A stretch of 55,757 bases of DNA from Diphasiastrum complanatum (GCA_029204225.1 CM055107.1:10889207-10944963); one strand, 5' to 3'. Counted from the stretch's first letter, positions 24,215 to 36,849 are shown. A program made the numbers and translations. The notes: generated by a model not told the origin, from the letters alone.

Positions 24215-25214
24215 GTTCATCATGACTGATGAACGCCTGAGGGGTGAAACGATCAGGTGTTGTCATTGTCTTGCAGACCTTCTAACTAAAGGTGCTTGAG
24301 TAGACGATTCTCCTTGGTGAATGACTGGGATTGTAGCATCTTCTGGTTGAACAATCGTGGGTCTAGACCCATCGCCGGTAAGTGGAGCCGTTGGGATAAA
24401 CTCCGTTGTTTGAACAGTCGTAAGTCGTTGCCTATCGATGGAGAGTGGAGCTACTATGGCATGCTCTTGCATTGGCTATTTCTGCTTGAAATCATGATAT
24501 TTGTCTTCAAGAAAGACAACGTCAGTCACGATTGAGATCTGGCTCGTAGCAACATCGTATACACGATATGCTTTGTGTGATGTTGAATAGCCGATGAAGA
24601 TGTTTTGGAATTTACTGGGTCCAGCTTCTTCCTCAGATCAGACGGTACTTGTGCATAGTAGAGACATTCGAAAACACGTTGGTGTTTCAAACTTGGTTTG
24701 TAGCCCTAGTAGGCTTCAAATGGTGTTTTGGAATTAACTGCTTTAGTGCTAGAGTAATTTTGCAGATAGCAGGCCATAGAGATCTCTTTTACCCAAAAGG
24801 TTTGAGAAAATGCGCGTTTTTTATCATGGATTGTGCAGCTTCCAGCAATGTGCAGTTCTTTCGTTCAGCTACTCTGTTCTATTGTGGAGTGTAGCTCGTA
24901 GTAAACTGATGGTGCACACCACATGAAAATAGGTAGTCCTTCAATTCATTTGATAAGTACTCTCCCCTTGAATCAGACCGTAGGGCCTTGATTCTCTAAC
25001 CAGTTTAATTCTCAGTGTATTGTTTAAAATCTTTGAAGCAACTAAATGCTTCTGACTTGTTCTTCATAAAGATGACTCTGGTAAATCGGGAGTAGCCATC
25101 AATGAGTGTAATAAAATACAGAGCTTGTCCTAATGAAGGTATGCCCTGGTGCCATGCCAGATCGAGGGTCTCAATCTGGGTGACTTCTCTCCAAGCAAGT
25201 CGTCCGACATACAT
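24215..25214 (-). pseudogene. C4: copia integrase remnant
   Basis: On the minus strand 25214 to about 24760 reads as copia integrase with several stops: 'FITLIDGYSRFTRVIFMKNK', 'RSDSRGEYLSNELKDYL' and 'VAERKNCTLLEAAQSM'. The rest to 24263 includes a Pro/Thr-rich linker ending in VRRSARQ, typical between integrase and RT. RT is missing. It borders the C3 LTR, so C3 may have inserted into it. Confidence 0.8.
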
Positions 25215-25525
25215 CCAACTTAACTAACTTGAAGTTTTGTTACAAACGAGTAACATCCATTTCAAACAAGCCGTCTGACATACATCAGACTTAACCAACT
25301 CAAGGCTTCGTCACAAGCATTGGAAGCCAACCTGGCGCCACACCAGACTAGACAGCCATAAAAATGTAACTTCTACCCAAGCAAGCCATCCAACTCAGTT
25401 GAAAAGTTATTGTTTCCAAGAGCTTAACCCATTCACATTCATGCAAGGAACACTCGGAACCACAAGCCGCGACAGATATGAAGACAACTAGTTCCTAGAC
25501 CGAATGGTCCCAACAACATACCTAT
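25215..25525. other. No recognisable feature
   Basis: About 300 bp between C4 and the Z LTR, with the word 'ccgtctgacatacatcagac' and its neighbours partly repeated. I see no gene. Confidence 0.4.
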
Positions 25526-26427
25526 TGTAAAGCTAACTTGGGTGCACCCAGTGTGTCCTGTAAGACTCTAAGGGGTGACGCTCCCTAAGGTCCCAGAGCA
25601 AGTTAGAAATTCAAGGACTGAGCCTCTAACTTGTGGTGAGCCAGTCAAGTAGTCACAAGTCATAAGCTAGCTTTGGAGCTCGAGTCATGGCCTAGTAAGG
25701 AACCAAGTTGATTTTGTCGCCGGGACGACTTCCGGGACCCATGTTCGGGAGCCAGACTGATTATGCCAGACTAGCCAAGCTTAATCAGCAAAATAGTAAC
25801 TAAGTCTAGAAAAGCGTACTTTGCCAAAAAGCACTATATTCCAGGACAGAGAGAATGCGCCGAATCACATCAGAACAATAGGAGGAGTTCGGTAGACAAA
25901 AACTTGGGTAGCTCAACCAGCGCCAGCAGGAATCCAGTCACCAATTCTCAACTCCCTCTACCAACGCAAACAGGCACAATGCCCAGCACGTGTTGGTGGC
26001 CCCAAGACTAATCAATCTATGTATGAATGTAACCTCTTCCAAATTTAATAAAGTTGATCCTTGGGGATAATTACCATTTCAGTTTTGCCTCCAGGACTGG
26101 TCCAAGTGGAAGGACCCTTACTATAACCTTTTTGCGTCACTGGCACCTAAGGGTCCACGTGACCGACGTGTGGCTTGTCGCTATGCCATTTGGTCAATTT
26201 GGTGCACACTATGCCCTGGGTTTCATGTGTGGCTTGTCTTTGTCTTTGGTTACATGTTGGAGACGGATTCTAAGTTGGCTTTCGGGTTGGTTGGGATTCC
26301 AGTTTTCTTAAGTCTGAATGGTTAAGCTTGTTATGTTTCTAAGTTGGCTTTTACGTAAGTGCATGGTGGATGAATGTTAGACTTAAGCGCGTGTTGGGAA
26401 AACCGCTCAAGTCCCAATGCCCCAACA
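25526..26427 (+). repeat. Z gypsy LTR, plus-strand copy
   Basis: It starts TGTAAAGC and ends CCCCAACA, followed two bases later by a primer-site-like sequence, so it is a 5' LTR. A shorter inverted copy lies at 37667-38378 next to Z gypsy coding sequence. Confidence 0.75.
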
Positions 26428-26429
26428 TG

Positions 26430-26441
26430 TGGTACCAGAGC
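26430..26441 (+). promoter_or_regulatory. Primer binding site after the Z LTR
   Basis: TGGTACCAGAGC differs at one base from the tRNA-iMet site TGGTATCAGAGC and follows the LTR end by two bases. Confidence 0.7.
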
Positions 26442-27029
26442 CGACTAGCTGGTCAGCTATGCAAGTCTCACAAGGATGGCCACTTTTTGGGATTTGTCAG
26501 GACAAGCGTTGTGCAAGGTGCTACCCACAATGTAAGCATGGGTCCATGGTCGGCAGAACGGGGGACTTGATGAAGCAAGATGCTGCCCTTGAGGTGTAAG
26601 CATGGTCAGTTCCTACGGTTCGGGTCTGGCACCGTATGCATGTAGGACAGATGAGGGAAGGTGCTACCATTAGGTTGGTGAAAGCACGGTCTGTGCCTTG
26701 TGGGGTGTGGGGCGACATATTTGAACTGTATGTGTTAACCATTGATACAGATATGTTGCTCAAATTTGGGTGTGAAGCACGGGTAGTTAGCTGACAATGC
26801 GAAATAGCTACCGATCGTTACAGATATGTTGCTCAAATTTGGGTGTGAAGCACAGGTAGTTAGCTGACAATGCGAAATAGCTACCGATCGTTTAGTTATA
26901 AAGGCTATCGACCAGAGTTGGTGGGGCGTGACTGAGACAATGTGCTGCTTAATGGTGAAAGCACGAATGGTTGTATGGATGTTTTCCCGTGGGCTAATTT
27001 TCCAAGAGAACGCTCTACTAAACCGGCAG
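26442..27029 (+). other. Non-coding internal sequence between the Z LTR and the NA-E end
   Basis: No coding motif is seen. It contains many 'gtgctacc', 'gaagcac' and 'gtaagcatgg' words that look like old tandem repeats, and one clear duplication (26746-26891). Somewhere here Z leader sequence passes into the NA-E 3' end. Confidence 0.45.
26746..26891. repeat. 73-bp tandem duplication
   Basis: Copies at 26746-26818 and 26819-26891 start 'tacagatatgttgctcaaat' and differ at one base (acggg/acagg), so the duplication is recent. Confidence 0.95.
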
Positions 27030-27049
27030 AGTGCCGAGGGACCGGCACT
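27030..27049 (+). promoter_or_regulatory. Stem-loop upstream of the NA-E 3' LTR
   Basis: The stem AGTGCCG/CGGCACT has loop AGGGAC and lies 18 bp before the LTR start. Both stem arms are identical to those of NA-A and NA-D, on the opposite strand of the window. Confidence 0.6.
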
Positions 27050-27067
27050 ACTTCAGGTCGTGGGTCC

Positions 27068-27844
27068 TGTTAGGGGTATTCCCAACAAAGTGTAAATAAA
27101 TAAAATCCTCCAATAAAATGTGTTGCAAGGGCATGGCATCCTGCGTGTATAAGTCCATGGCCCAATGAGCACGCAATTGAAGTTGTAAATAAAATAAAGT
27201 TGACTTGGGCCTTGCAATTAAAATAAAACTAGAGGCCCAATGTCATTTTTAAACTTAGAGATCACTTTTTAGAGTTGGGTCCAAATTGGGACTCACATGA
27301 ATCTTGTGATTTCTAATGTACTTTTTGTGGACCCTTGGATCAAGTTGGGTCCAAGATGAATGGTTAGGATCATTGTGAATATTAGCCAATAAGATTGAGG
27401 GGCAAGGGCCTTCCCCATTTTATAAAAAAACACCATTTGTACATTATTTTCATGTTTGATGAGAAGGAGGAAACTCTACCATTTTTGGAAGAGAAGCATC
27501 CTCATTTGCTATTCACTACTTGCTAATGCTCTTGATTGTGTTTTCCATTGCTTTCTATTTCCATGTTTATTGTTTGCCATAGTGAATGCTTTTCCATTAG
27601 CAAGCATAAGGAGCATTTGAGCTAACCTCCACCCTCACTCTCTATCTCTCTCTCTTTCTCTCTTCTCTTCTCAACCTCTTCTCTTCTATCCCTTCCCTTC
27701 ACCCAAACTATGATGAATGTTAGTATAGAGGAGTAGAGTTAAAGAGGAGTAGCATAGTGGTGAGCAGATTTAAGGGAGAAAGTAGGAAATTAACTAAAAG
27801 TAGCATCTATGCATAGTTAGGCACCTATCCAGTGATCTAACCTT
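27068..27844 (+). repeat. NA-E 3' LTR, plus strand (right end uncertain)
   Basis: It starts TGTTAGGGGTATTCCC and matches the NA-D LTR in sense orientation: 'gcatcctgcgtgtataag', 'cccaatgagcacgcaa', 'gggactcacatgaatc' and a TATAAAA at about 27420. A CT-rich stretch at 27630-27705 stands where relatives have (CT)n. The stem-loop before it shows it is a 3' LTR, but the internal part is lost. The right end is unclear because the NA-D LTR follows in opposite orientation. Confidence 0.65.
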
Positions 27845-28396
27845 TGTTGACAAACGGAAGGGCTATACTACGAGAGATCTTCGACCCCACAGCCGCCCAT
27901 GCACACCTGCATAGCAAGAGAGAGAGAAGGGAGATAGAGAGGAAGGAGTGATGAGAGAGAGGAGAGAGAGTTTAGAGAGAGAGAAGAGAGAGAATAGAGA
28001 GAGAGAGAGAGAGAGAGAAGGAGAGCTTTATTGAGAAAGATGAAGATGATTACAATGGAAAATGGCTTTCTTATATAGTTGAGGAGGGAGGGCCATCTTG
28101 AAGGGCCAAACTCACATGATTCATGTGAGTTTGAAAGATCCTCTTTTAACTTAGAACCTTATGAACTTGACTTTGGGCTTTTTAATTAATTTATTCTAAC
28201 TAAGGCCCCAAGTCTTTTACTCAAGTTCTACCTAACCATTTTGCGTGCTCATTGGGTTGGGCTTACACACGCAGGACGCCAGTGCCCTCACACTTACTAT
28301 TCTAACTATACACTGTACTGTGGCGAGGCCCACTAGGTAAGGCTTGGCCAATAGTAGACCCACTTGTTCATTATTGTGCAGGAAATACCCACAACA
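27845..28396 (-). repeat. NA-D 3' LTR
   Basis: A 552-bp LTR, minus-strand start TGTTGTGGGTATTTC. It is shorter than its partner because its (GA)n tract (about 27995-28018) is short and the second tract is absent. TATATAA lies on the minus strand at 28071-28077. Confidence 0.8.
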
Positions 28397-28414
28397 GGGT
28401 CCACGGCCCAAAGT

Positions 28415-28434
28415 AGTGCCGGTCTCTCGGCACT
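28415..28434 (-). promoter_or_regulatory. Stem-loop upstream of the NA-D 3' LTR
   Basis: Stem AGTGCCG/CGGCACT with loop AGAGAC, 18 bp from the LTR, as in NA-A and NA-E. Confidence 0.6.
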
Positions 28435-28586
28435 AGGCTGCAACTGTCGTGAAGGGGCGCTGTTGTCGATTCTTTTATTCTTGGGACATGGGTGCTTCAG
28501 GAAAAGCGTGGATAAAATTCGCTTACGTAAAACCTGAGGCTTTATTGGATGATGACGATCAGCAAGAACTTGGACTTGCCAGATTT

Positions 28587-29975
28587 TCAATAATACCCAT
28601 AAGGATCTGGTGGACATTCCGGATAACCTTGGTCATTGACAATTTTGTAGTCGAGATATGTCATCGGAGGATCCCAAGATAAATCTTGCTAATATAAGGA
28701 ATCCTCATAGATCGGCGCAACTGGTCCCAATGTCATGGACTCCCCCAAATCATAATGTGGATATGACATGCTTGCTTGATGCTCTGTTTGTCCAGGTATT
28801 CATGGTATGCCATAACCTGACGACTTTCCTTAGCAGTCAATATCATAGATTTAGGACAAGGATTTGTCATTGTAGGTTCTGGTTCTTGCTGTGCAATTGG
28901 CCATTTTGGGCTTGGATTCCCTAGATTTGGCCGTCTAAGCAATGTGATGTCCTGATGTAGCTTTGTGGTGGCCAAATGTTGAGTGGAACATTCCGACTGT
29001 GGTTGAATCTTGCTTATGATTGGCGTTGAAATTAGAGGACAATCTCCCACCTTAGTCTTTCCTTTCTCAATGGACTGCTCTCTTGAAGGTGGTACAGATG
29101 GATCATTGCGTTGACTGGTAGTCAGTTTGCCTTCAAGTTGCGTGGTTGACATGAGGTCCCTTTGTAATTCATCCACCAGAAGTTGTTGTAGCATTTGTTT
29201 AATGAGGCTTGGTAAAATCTGCTGGATTGCATCTGTTGCCAATTTCTTGACTTCTTCCGCTACCCCTGGTTGGATAGATTTTACCCACTCTGTCTTTTGT
29301 GGTGTTGGTGATTCACGTGAAGCCGTGTCAACTTGTCTTAGGATCTTTCACTCATTCCTTCCATCCACATCTGCTTCGTAACCAAGTGGCACTAGAAGTT
29401 TGCATTTGTAGTGCAGCTTCTCGGTTGGTGGATTTGCATGGTCATATGTAGGTTGTCGATTCAAACAAACAGGAGTCATGACAGCTTTTCTTGGATCTCT
29501 TAGTGGACAATCACGACAACAGGTGATTGATGCCGCATTGTTCACACCAAGGATAAAAGGAGGACATATCATTCTGTTGTGGATATTCTGATCTACGATG
29601 TTTACCTCCACATCCGAAACACCGTACCATGTGTAAGATTCTGTCACCTCTCAGTTGATGCGCGTACACTGGTATCAAGTCTCCTTTGATCCCTTTCACG
29701 AAATATAGTGGTGGACCAGTTTGAACTTCCTCTGCTTGGGATGATCCGCTCGCTGATATAACCAATACTTCCACCAAACCTTGCCTAGCCACTACAGAAG
29801 ATTCTGAAAGTCCTGAGACCGATCCATTTTCTTTGGAGGAGCGATTTGATGGCAAGCTAGATGGCATAGATGAGGATTTTGTTGATTGATTTCCAATCTC
29901 CAGAATTTCCTTATTGGATTGATTTCGTAATCTCGGATTTCGATGTGGTGATGTACAAGATAGAGATTGTGAGAT
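28587..29975 (-). pseudogene. NA-D copy of the zinc-knuckle gene, broken
   Basis: Blocks in three frames match the 554-aa NA-A protein in order: 'NPRLRNQS'; 'VYAHQLRGDRILHMVRCFGC'; 'CRDCPLRDPRK'; 'LLVPLGYEA'; 'PNLGNPSPKWPIAQQEPEPT'; and the C-terminal LSWDPPM, ending PPDPYGYY. A TAG interrupts 'LY-QDLSWDPP', and frame changes lie near 29530, 29345 and 28735. In the second knuckle the last Cys is Tyr. The first knuckle region is not recognisable. This proves the gene belongs to the family and is not a chance frame in NA-A. Confidence 0.8.
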
Positions 29976-29999
29976 GCAGTTTTTTAAATGTCTATGATG

Positions 30000-30254
30000 A
30001 GAGAATTGATGATGAGGAGATGGAAGAGAAAAAGACAGGATGAATAAAGCAGAAATATTTCTTTGTCTAGAACATTCACGGGTTGGGCAAGGGTAGATTT
30101 TATAAATAATTTCAATTATGTCCTTCCAGCAAAAAATCTTAGGACGATGGACGATAATTGGAAAAGTACTTATGTAGGGTTTTTGGCAAAGGTTTAGTTT
30201 TGCTTCAAAAAACTACTTTTTGGCACTTCTCCGCAAGTTTATAGAAGGATTTTT
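30000..30254 (-). other. NA-D leader, unassigned part
   Basis: No coding motif is seen between the zinc-knuckle pseudogene and the leader repeats. Confidence 0.4.
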
Positions 30255-30755
30255 CAATACCAACTATAACTCGCTGTAGCCTTGGCGGTCTTGGGAGGAG
30301 TCTATCAAAGACAAAGTCACTCACCAAAGAGGCTTGGGCTAAAATTATTATAATATTTTTTATAGAAAAGGGCCTTCGATAGTCGTGGGAGAAGCTATCA
30401 AAGATAGGGTCGCTCTCCAACGATGCTAATGGCCCAATTCGTATTTTAATTTTTTATAGAAAAATAAACCCTTGCAAAAAAAAAATTTGTCCTGGTCTCA
30501 ACGAGATGGAACTTTAGAGGCCTCTACAAAAGACTTTTTTTTTTTTTTGAAACAAACCCTTGCAGATTTCTCTGTGTCCTGGTCTTAGTGAGACTAAGAT
30601 GGAACTTTAGAGGCCTGTACAAAAGTTTGTTTGCTTTTTTTTTTTTTTTTTGACAACAAACCCTTTGCAGATTTCTCAGTGTCTTGGTCTTAGTGAGACT
30701 AAGATGGAACTTCAAAGGCCTTTACAAAAGTTTGTTGGCTTTTTTTTTTTTAAGA
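30255..30755 (-). repeat. NA-D leader tandem repeats
   Basis: Two repeat types are adjacent. At 30255-30475 an imperfect pair of about 110-125 bp has 'gtctatcaaagacaaagtc' / 'gctatcaaagatagggtcg'. At 30480-30755 about three units of 120-125 bp have 'aacaaacccttgcagattt', 'tggtcttagtgagactaag' and 'atggaactttagaggcc'. The 'aacaaaccc..tgcag' start is also found in each NA-A leader unit. Confidence 0.8.
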
Positions 30756-30989
30756 AGAGACTACAGTAAAAAAACAGCGAGAGTAACTATATCGTCAAAA
30801 GTTAAGGTTTAAAAACCATAGCAGATAAAAAATGAAAAACACAACTCCGAAAAAGGCCTCAAAGAGAACGTAAAAAGAGAAGAAGGAAAATACTAAAATT
30901 ATAAAAAAATTAAGAAGTGAGAAGAAAAGAAGGAATGATATACGTAGGAGTATGAAAAACGCAGTTTTGGATGTCGGTTCTCTAGAGTG

Positions 30990-32095
30990 CAATAGTGAGG
31001 GAAAGGAAAAGGGAGCAGAGCTGTAGGCAAGGGCGGGAAGGGAGTGGGAGCGAAGCAGGCAGCCGAGGAGCAAGGACGAAGCAGACGAACAGGGAGGTGA
31101 AGCGAGGTGGTGTGAGTAGGGAGGTGGAGTGAGCAGGGGGGTGCGAGAAGAGAGAAGCGAGGGAGGTGAAGAGGGAGGGAGGAGTGGAGCTGTAGGCAAG
31201 GAGAGAGCAGAGGAAGGAAAGGCAACGGGAGGTGAGCGATCAGGAGCAGAAGAGAGGAGCAGCAAGTGAGCAGGGAGGAAAGGAAGATAGCGAGAGAAGA
31301 GAGGGAGCGGATCAGCAGAGAGAGGGGAAGGGAGTGAGAGAGAGCAAGGGATGGAGGTGAAGCAAGCAGGGAAGAAGCGGAGGAGAGAAGAGAGCAGGGA
31401 AGGGAGGTGGATCAGGCTAGCTGGCTGGCTATGGAGGAGACGAACAGCAGGCAGGACAGGAGGGACGAGCAGTAGTCGAAGACAGCAGGGAGGTGAGCAG
31501 AGGAGGAAGCGAACAGGGACGAGCAACAGGCAGGAGCAGAGGTGGAGTGAGCAGCAGACGAAGGCAGCAGACAGGAGCAGAGGTGGAGCAAGCAGGGACG
31601 AGCAGCACGCAGGGGCAACGGTGAAGGAGGGGGACCAAGCAGGAACGAGCAGTGATGAAGGAGGGGGAGCGAGTAGGGACGAGGGAAGGAGCGGAGGAGC
31701 AGGGAGGAAGAAAGAGGAGGGGGGAACAAAAAGCAAGGGAGGGAGCGAGAAGAGGGAGGGAAAACAAGGAGATCGCAACAGGGAGAGCGGAGGAAGGAGG
31801 GGAAGGAAGCGGGTGAGGAGCGAGAGAGGGGCTCGGAAGAGAGGTGAAGGAGGCGGATGAGGAGAGAGCACGGGGGGTGCAAGTAAGAGGGGGAGTGGTG
31901 CTGCGAGTAGCAAATGAGGGAGGAAGGGAGCGAGCGAGAGGGGGAAGCAAGGAAGGGAGATGGAACGAGAAGGAAGGGCGAGCAGCAGGCAGCGAGCGAT
32001 GAGAGCGAGAAAGGAGGGAGGAGTGATGAGAGCGAGAAGGGAGAGAGGGAGCAAGAAAGAAGGGGGTAGGGAAGGAGGAGGGAAGAGAGAGATTT
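30990..32095. repeat. Homopurine-rich stretch of about 1.1 kb
   Basis: The plus strand is overwhelmingly G and A, with degenerate 'gagggaggaagg', 'gagcagcaggcagg' and 'ggagcgag' words repeated. It lies between the NA-D leader repeats and the primer-site region, whose NA-A counterpart is only a short GA-rich patch (15620-15680). Long frames on the other strand are by-products. Confidence 0.85.
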
Positions 32096-32344
32096 TTTTT
32101 TTTAAAAGAAACAGGTTGATGGATAGCAAAAAATAATAAATTACGAAAACCCTAATTAAAATTAACTATACAATACAGAGCTTACTGCTAAAAAAAAAAA
32201 CAAAACTAATCCCTTGCGGGCTAGTATTTTTTTTGTTGTAATGGAATTGGAGATTCAAGAGAACGGGAAAAAGAGGAGGTGAGGGGGAGGAAGTAGAAAA
32301 GAGTGGAGAAGGAGAAGCCGCTATGTGGTGAGCAACGTTGGCGC

Positions 32345-32362
32345 TCCCCGGCATCGGCGCCA
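32345..32362 (-). promoter_or_regulatory. NA-D primer binding site (tRNA-Asp type)
   Basis: The minus strand reads TGGCGCCGATGCCGGGGA, one base different from the usual plant tRNA-Asp site, two bases from the 5' LTR. Confidence 0.9.
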
Positions 32363-32364
32363 AT

Positions 32365-33207
<843 letters not shown>

Positions 33208-33548
33208 GTGTAGAACATGTATACTAACTTGCATGTTACATGCAGTGATTGCATGTTGCATGCATGCACACTAACTGATTATGCATGTCATTTAGTTTTA
33301 TGCATGTCATCAAATCTAGATCTACCTAACTCAAACTCATCCAAATCTACAAGGTCATGTGCTCAATTCACATACCTTTGATATATACAATGGAACAAAG
33401 TAAATATGACCATCTAGACATTGTGCATGTCATGTAGCTCGAGTTTGTACATGCTAGAGAATGATATTTACAACTTGTAAATGCACAAGCAAGATGATTT
33501 TCCACATCAACCCCTATAGACAAGTTGGATAGCTTTTTATTCTTCACA
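33208..33548 (-). repeat. Y 3' LTR, truncated by NA-D
   Basis: 341 bp matching the first part of the 5' LTR (minus-strand start TGTGAAGAATAAAAAGC). It is preceded on the minus strand by the polypurine tract TAGGAGGAG (33549-33557). The missing part is not found beyond NA-D at 27844. Confidence 0.85.
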
Positions 33549-33559
33549 CTCCTCCTAAA

Positions 33560-34427
33560 AAGTTATCAACTTTGCTTGATCACTTGAACTTGAAAATCCT
33601 CCAAGGTTGGTCAAATTGTTGATGAAGAAACTTTTTGTGTGTGGATTCCTTGCTTTGGATTTGAATTGAAGATGAACAAAGAATCCATCATAGCAGCACC
33701 CTTACCATAACCATGATAAGATCTCTTTGACAAAAATCTTTTCCAAATGCCTTTGAAAAATATTCCACCAAACTGCTGCTATGCCAATGTACCTCCTGCA
33801 TGTCTGATGTCGATCCTGGATTTGCAAAGTCCACATGCATGAAGTTGGCTGCACCAAAATCTAAAAAATCCGAGGCTTCCCAACCTCATAATGACCACAA
33901 AGATCAAATAGATCAAGATTATTCCTTGAGCAATATTCAAGATTAAGCACACTAGTTTCATTAGTCCAAACACTATGAACTCTATCCAAAATGGATCTAA
34001 TATTGAAACCACACTCAAACTTGATCAAATTGAGACTAAATACTTTCTAAAGGATGTAAGTGTCCTCATTGCATGTTTCACTTACTCTCAAGAGAAGTTT
34101 ATAATATGCCTCAAAACATGAAAAAACTCCTTCTTTCAAACTATGAGTACTAAACTCATACTTGCTCTTACTCAATTTAAGAGCATACAAATGATGATAC
34201 AATATCTTGCTTTCTAGATGTTTTGGAAACATAATCAAGTCACCAATGACAAGGATTAATTCCAAACTAAAGACTTCATTCAAAACTAGAATAGTCTTAC
34301 TTGATCTTTGAGATAAGCAAATCTCAACTAAGCAAGATACATCATCAATAAAAGAAAGAGAATCATAGGTGAGCAGAATAAAATGAATACCACCTTCTCT
34401 TATTCTTTCTTTTCCATGAAATAAGAT
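33560..34427 (-). pseudogene. Y pol 3' part, RT and RNase H traces
   Basis: Frames carry weak copia similarity. 'LELILVIGDLIMFPKHLES' lies where copia RT has 'ILLVYVDDLIITG'; the YVDD aspartates are not preserved. The end resembles the RNase H tail 'ADIFTKALGKD'. The same degraded sequence is found in Y', so decay preceded their separation. Confidence 0.5.
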
Positions 34428-35294
34428 CTACAAGGAGTTGGCCTTGTACAATGAAGAAGATCTCCTTGGATATGCATGTTGAGGATACTCCCCCTCAAAC
34501 CTCGACCTCATCACAACTTGACTACTCACCATAGCAATGACTTGTGATGTAATAAGAGATACTGTGCTCTCGGACACTTCAAAGATAGAAAATAGATCTT
34601 CAAAATCAAGAAAATCTCCATACTCAAACACCTTTGAGATAGAGAGTGTAAAGGATACATAGCCTTCCTTGGTGGATAAGCATCCAACCATGATCCATAA
34701 GCTCGAATCTCCATCCTTCTTTCCTTCCAAGAAACCACATGCAAAGCAATAATCTTCAAGAACACTAAGGTACACAACCTTAGGCTTATAATTGAACAAG
34801 ACTCCATATAGTGCACTCCTTCCATTATCTCCATAAATCCATAAAGTTTTGCATGATGGAACATACACATGCACCATAACACTTGAAAAGACAAGACATA
34901 GCCAAATGTAACTTGCGGAACCATCAATAGTACATGCAAAGCAAGAAACACCTTCCTTGCTTACTGATAAAGAAAGATGAACATCCGAATGTTTCAACTC
35001 CATAGAATGTTCTGTCTTGGTAGAGGACATAAAAAATGGATCCGTATGTGATTTTGCCATAGAATAAGCCACTCTTGGATTGATCTCCTTGACTATAATA
35101 GGCATAGATCTGAAATTGGAAACATGCAACCTTCTATGCCATAGCTCCTCCTTGGAAACATAAGTCATCAATGCAACATCACATGCACTTGAATTTTCAT
35201 GCACATCTAGCTTGAAAATGCCTCCATATCTAGATCCACATGCAAGGATCTTATCTTCTTTCTTTATGAAACAACTATTGACATTGAAATCCAC
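34428..35294 (-). pseudogene. Y integrase-derived frame
   Basis: The 288-codon frame begins in the protease-integrase linker and has the pre-integrase motif 'EELWHRRLHVSNFRSMPI'. After that, copia integrase landmarks are only echoed ('VLFNYKPKVVYLSVLEDYCF' for the 'KP.VSHLRVFGC' region). No DDE triad is visible. Y' shares the sequence in part. Confidence 0.6.
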
Positions 35295-35379
35295 TTCACA
35301 ACCATCATCTTACAACTTTCCTACACTAATCACACTCTTTGTGAGATTAGGAACATAGAGTACATTGGAAAGTGTAAAA

Positions 35380-36069
35380 TTAATAGAAGATGCTCAAGGA
35401 ACAACTTCCAACTCCTTCAATTGTACATGCACCACCAACAATTGTGTATATTGAATTCTTAGGATCTAGAACAGATTCAATAGAAACAAAAGAATCTTTG
35501 GAGCAACTCATATGAGTTGTGGCTCCACTATCAATATACCAAGATACATCATTAAAGGGTAAAGAGGAAAAACTAGACATCATGAGAGATGCCTCTCCAT
35601 CACTTGCATGTGAGTCTTCTATGATACAACTGGCTTGAACTTCTTGAGTCTTCTTCTTGAAGTTAGAAGAATGAATTGAATCATCTTCTACTCCACCATA
35701 GTCATTGTTCTTTGCTTTTTCCTTGGTGAAGGCTTCAGAAAAACTGTTCTTGCTCCTCCCTCTTGACTTGAGCTTTGCTTCATGAAGGTTCTTGAGAGTT
35801 TCCCAAGTCTCCTTGGCTGAGGTGCATGAACTTATTTCTCTCAACATCTCATCAGAAATGTTCAATTTGATGATATGAAGAGCAATACTTGCTCTCTTCT
35901 TGAATCTTTGAGCCTCATCATAAGCTTCAGGTTCAACTTCAATTTATGCTACAATGTCCAGTACTCCATAAAGAATCAATAAAGATTCTATCCTATCCTT
36001 CCAAACTGAATAATTGAAGGTATCTAGTCTTTCACTAGCTTCAAAGAGACAATCTCCTATAGATGCCAT
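35380..36069 (-). pseudogene. Y gag and protease, internally deleted
   Basis: Gag starts at 36069 (MASIGDCLFEASERLDTFNY), stops at 35944, and continues as 'RASIALHIIKLNISDEMLRE' to 'NLHEAKLKSRG'. A deletion then removes the rest of gag with the zinc knuckle. The protease follows with WYIDSGATTHMS. The joined frame continues to 35380. Confidence 0.75.
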
Positions 36070-36836
36070 GAATGTGAAGGCTCTTGTAATTGGACTACAA
36101 AATGAAATTGAATGTGTTGCTTCTCTTTCACTATAGGAACCAAAATAATTGGGTGTACTACCAAATCCTATGTAAAATCTTGCAATAGAATATGTGAGAC
36201 CTATCTCACAACACAGAATCAATCAACTTGAATTTGGATCTAGCCTCTATCTATAGATGAAGCACTTACAATTCTGATGTCAATCTTTCCACGAGTTTCA
36301 AATGAATGAAACACACTCAAGAAACACACCTACAACTCAAAACAAAAGACTTTGTGTGAAATGATGTGTCTATGACAACAGAAATTTGTCTTATCCAATT
36401 CTATCTCAGATTGAGTACCAAAACTATGAATGATGAATCATGCATGCAATATATTCAAATCAAAAAGTGTCCACTCGGGTTTTGGGTCTCTCCCTACCCT
36501 CTTTAAGAGCTTATAACTCCTACTAGGGACATCAAAATGAGCTAAAATTTATTGCATTGGAAAGAGGACTCTTCTAGCTTTCCAACAAGCTATAATGTCA
36601 ATATCTTTGGATCTAACATAGAGAAAATAGAGTCAAATGATGTATTCTGGTTTTCACACTTGTGAAAAGTCAAAATTCCGTACATCCTCTGTTCTGGACT
36701 GAAAATATCAGTTCTAACCTAATTCACCAAAAAAATGTTCAAGAAAAGATAGCAAAAACCGCTAAACAACTTCCTAGCTTGAATTGATAGAAAAAACTCC
36801 ATACACCTGATGTTAGTAGCATTCAAATCATGGTAT

Positions 36837-36849
36837 GGCTCTGATACCA
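36837..36849 (-). promoter_or_regulatory. Y primer binding site (tRNA-iMet)
   Basis: TGGTATCAGAGCC on the minus strand, directly after the LTR end TTTTTCACA. Confidence 0.95.

Noticed and set aside
30795-32129. 444-codon Leu/Pro/Ser-rich minus-strand frame that looks like a membrane protein
   Set aside because: It translates the homopurine stretch; CT-rich DNA has no stops and gives Leu/Ser/Pro in all frames.
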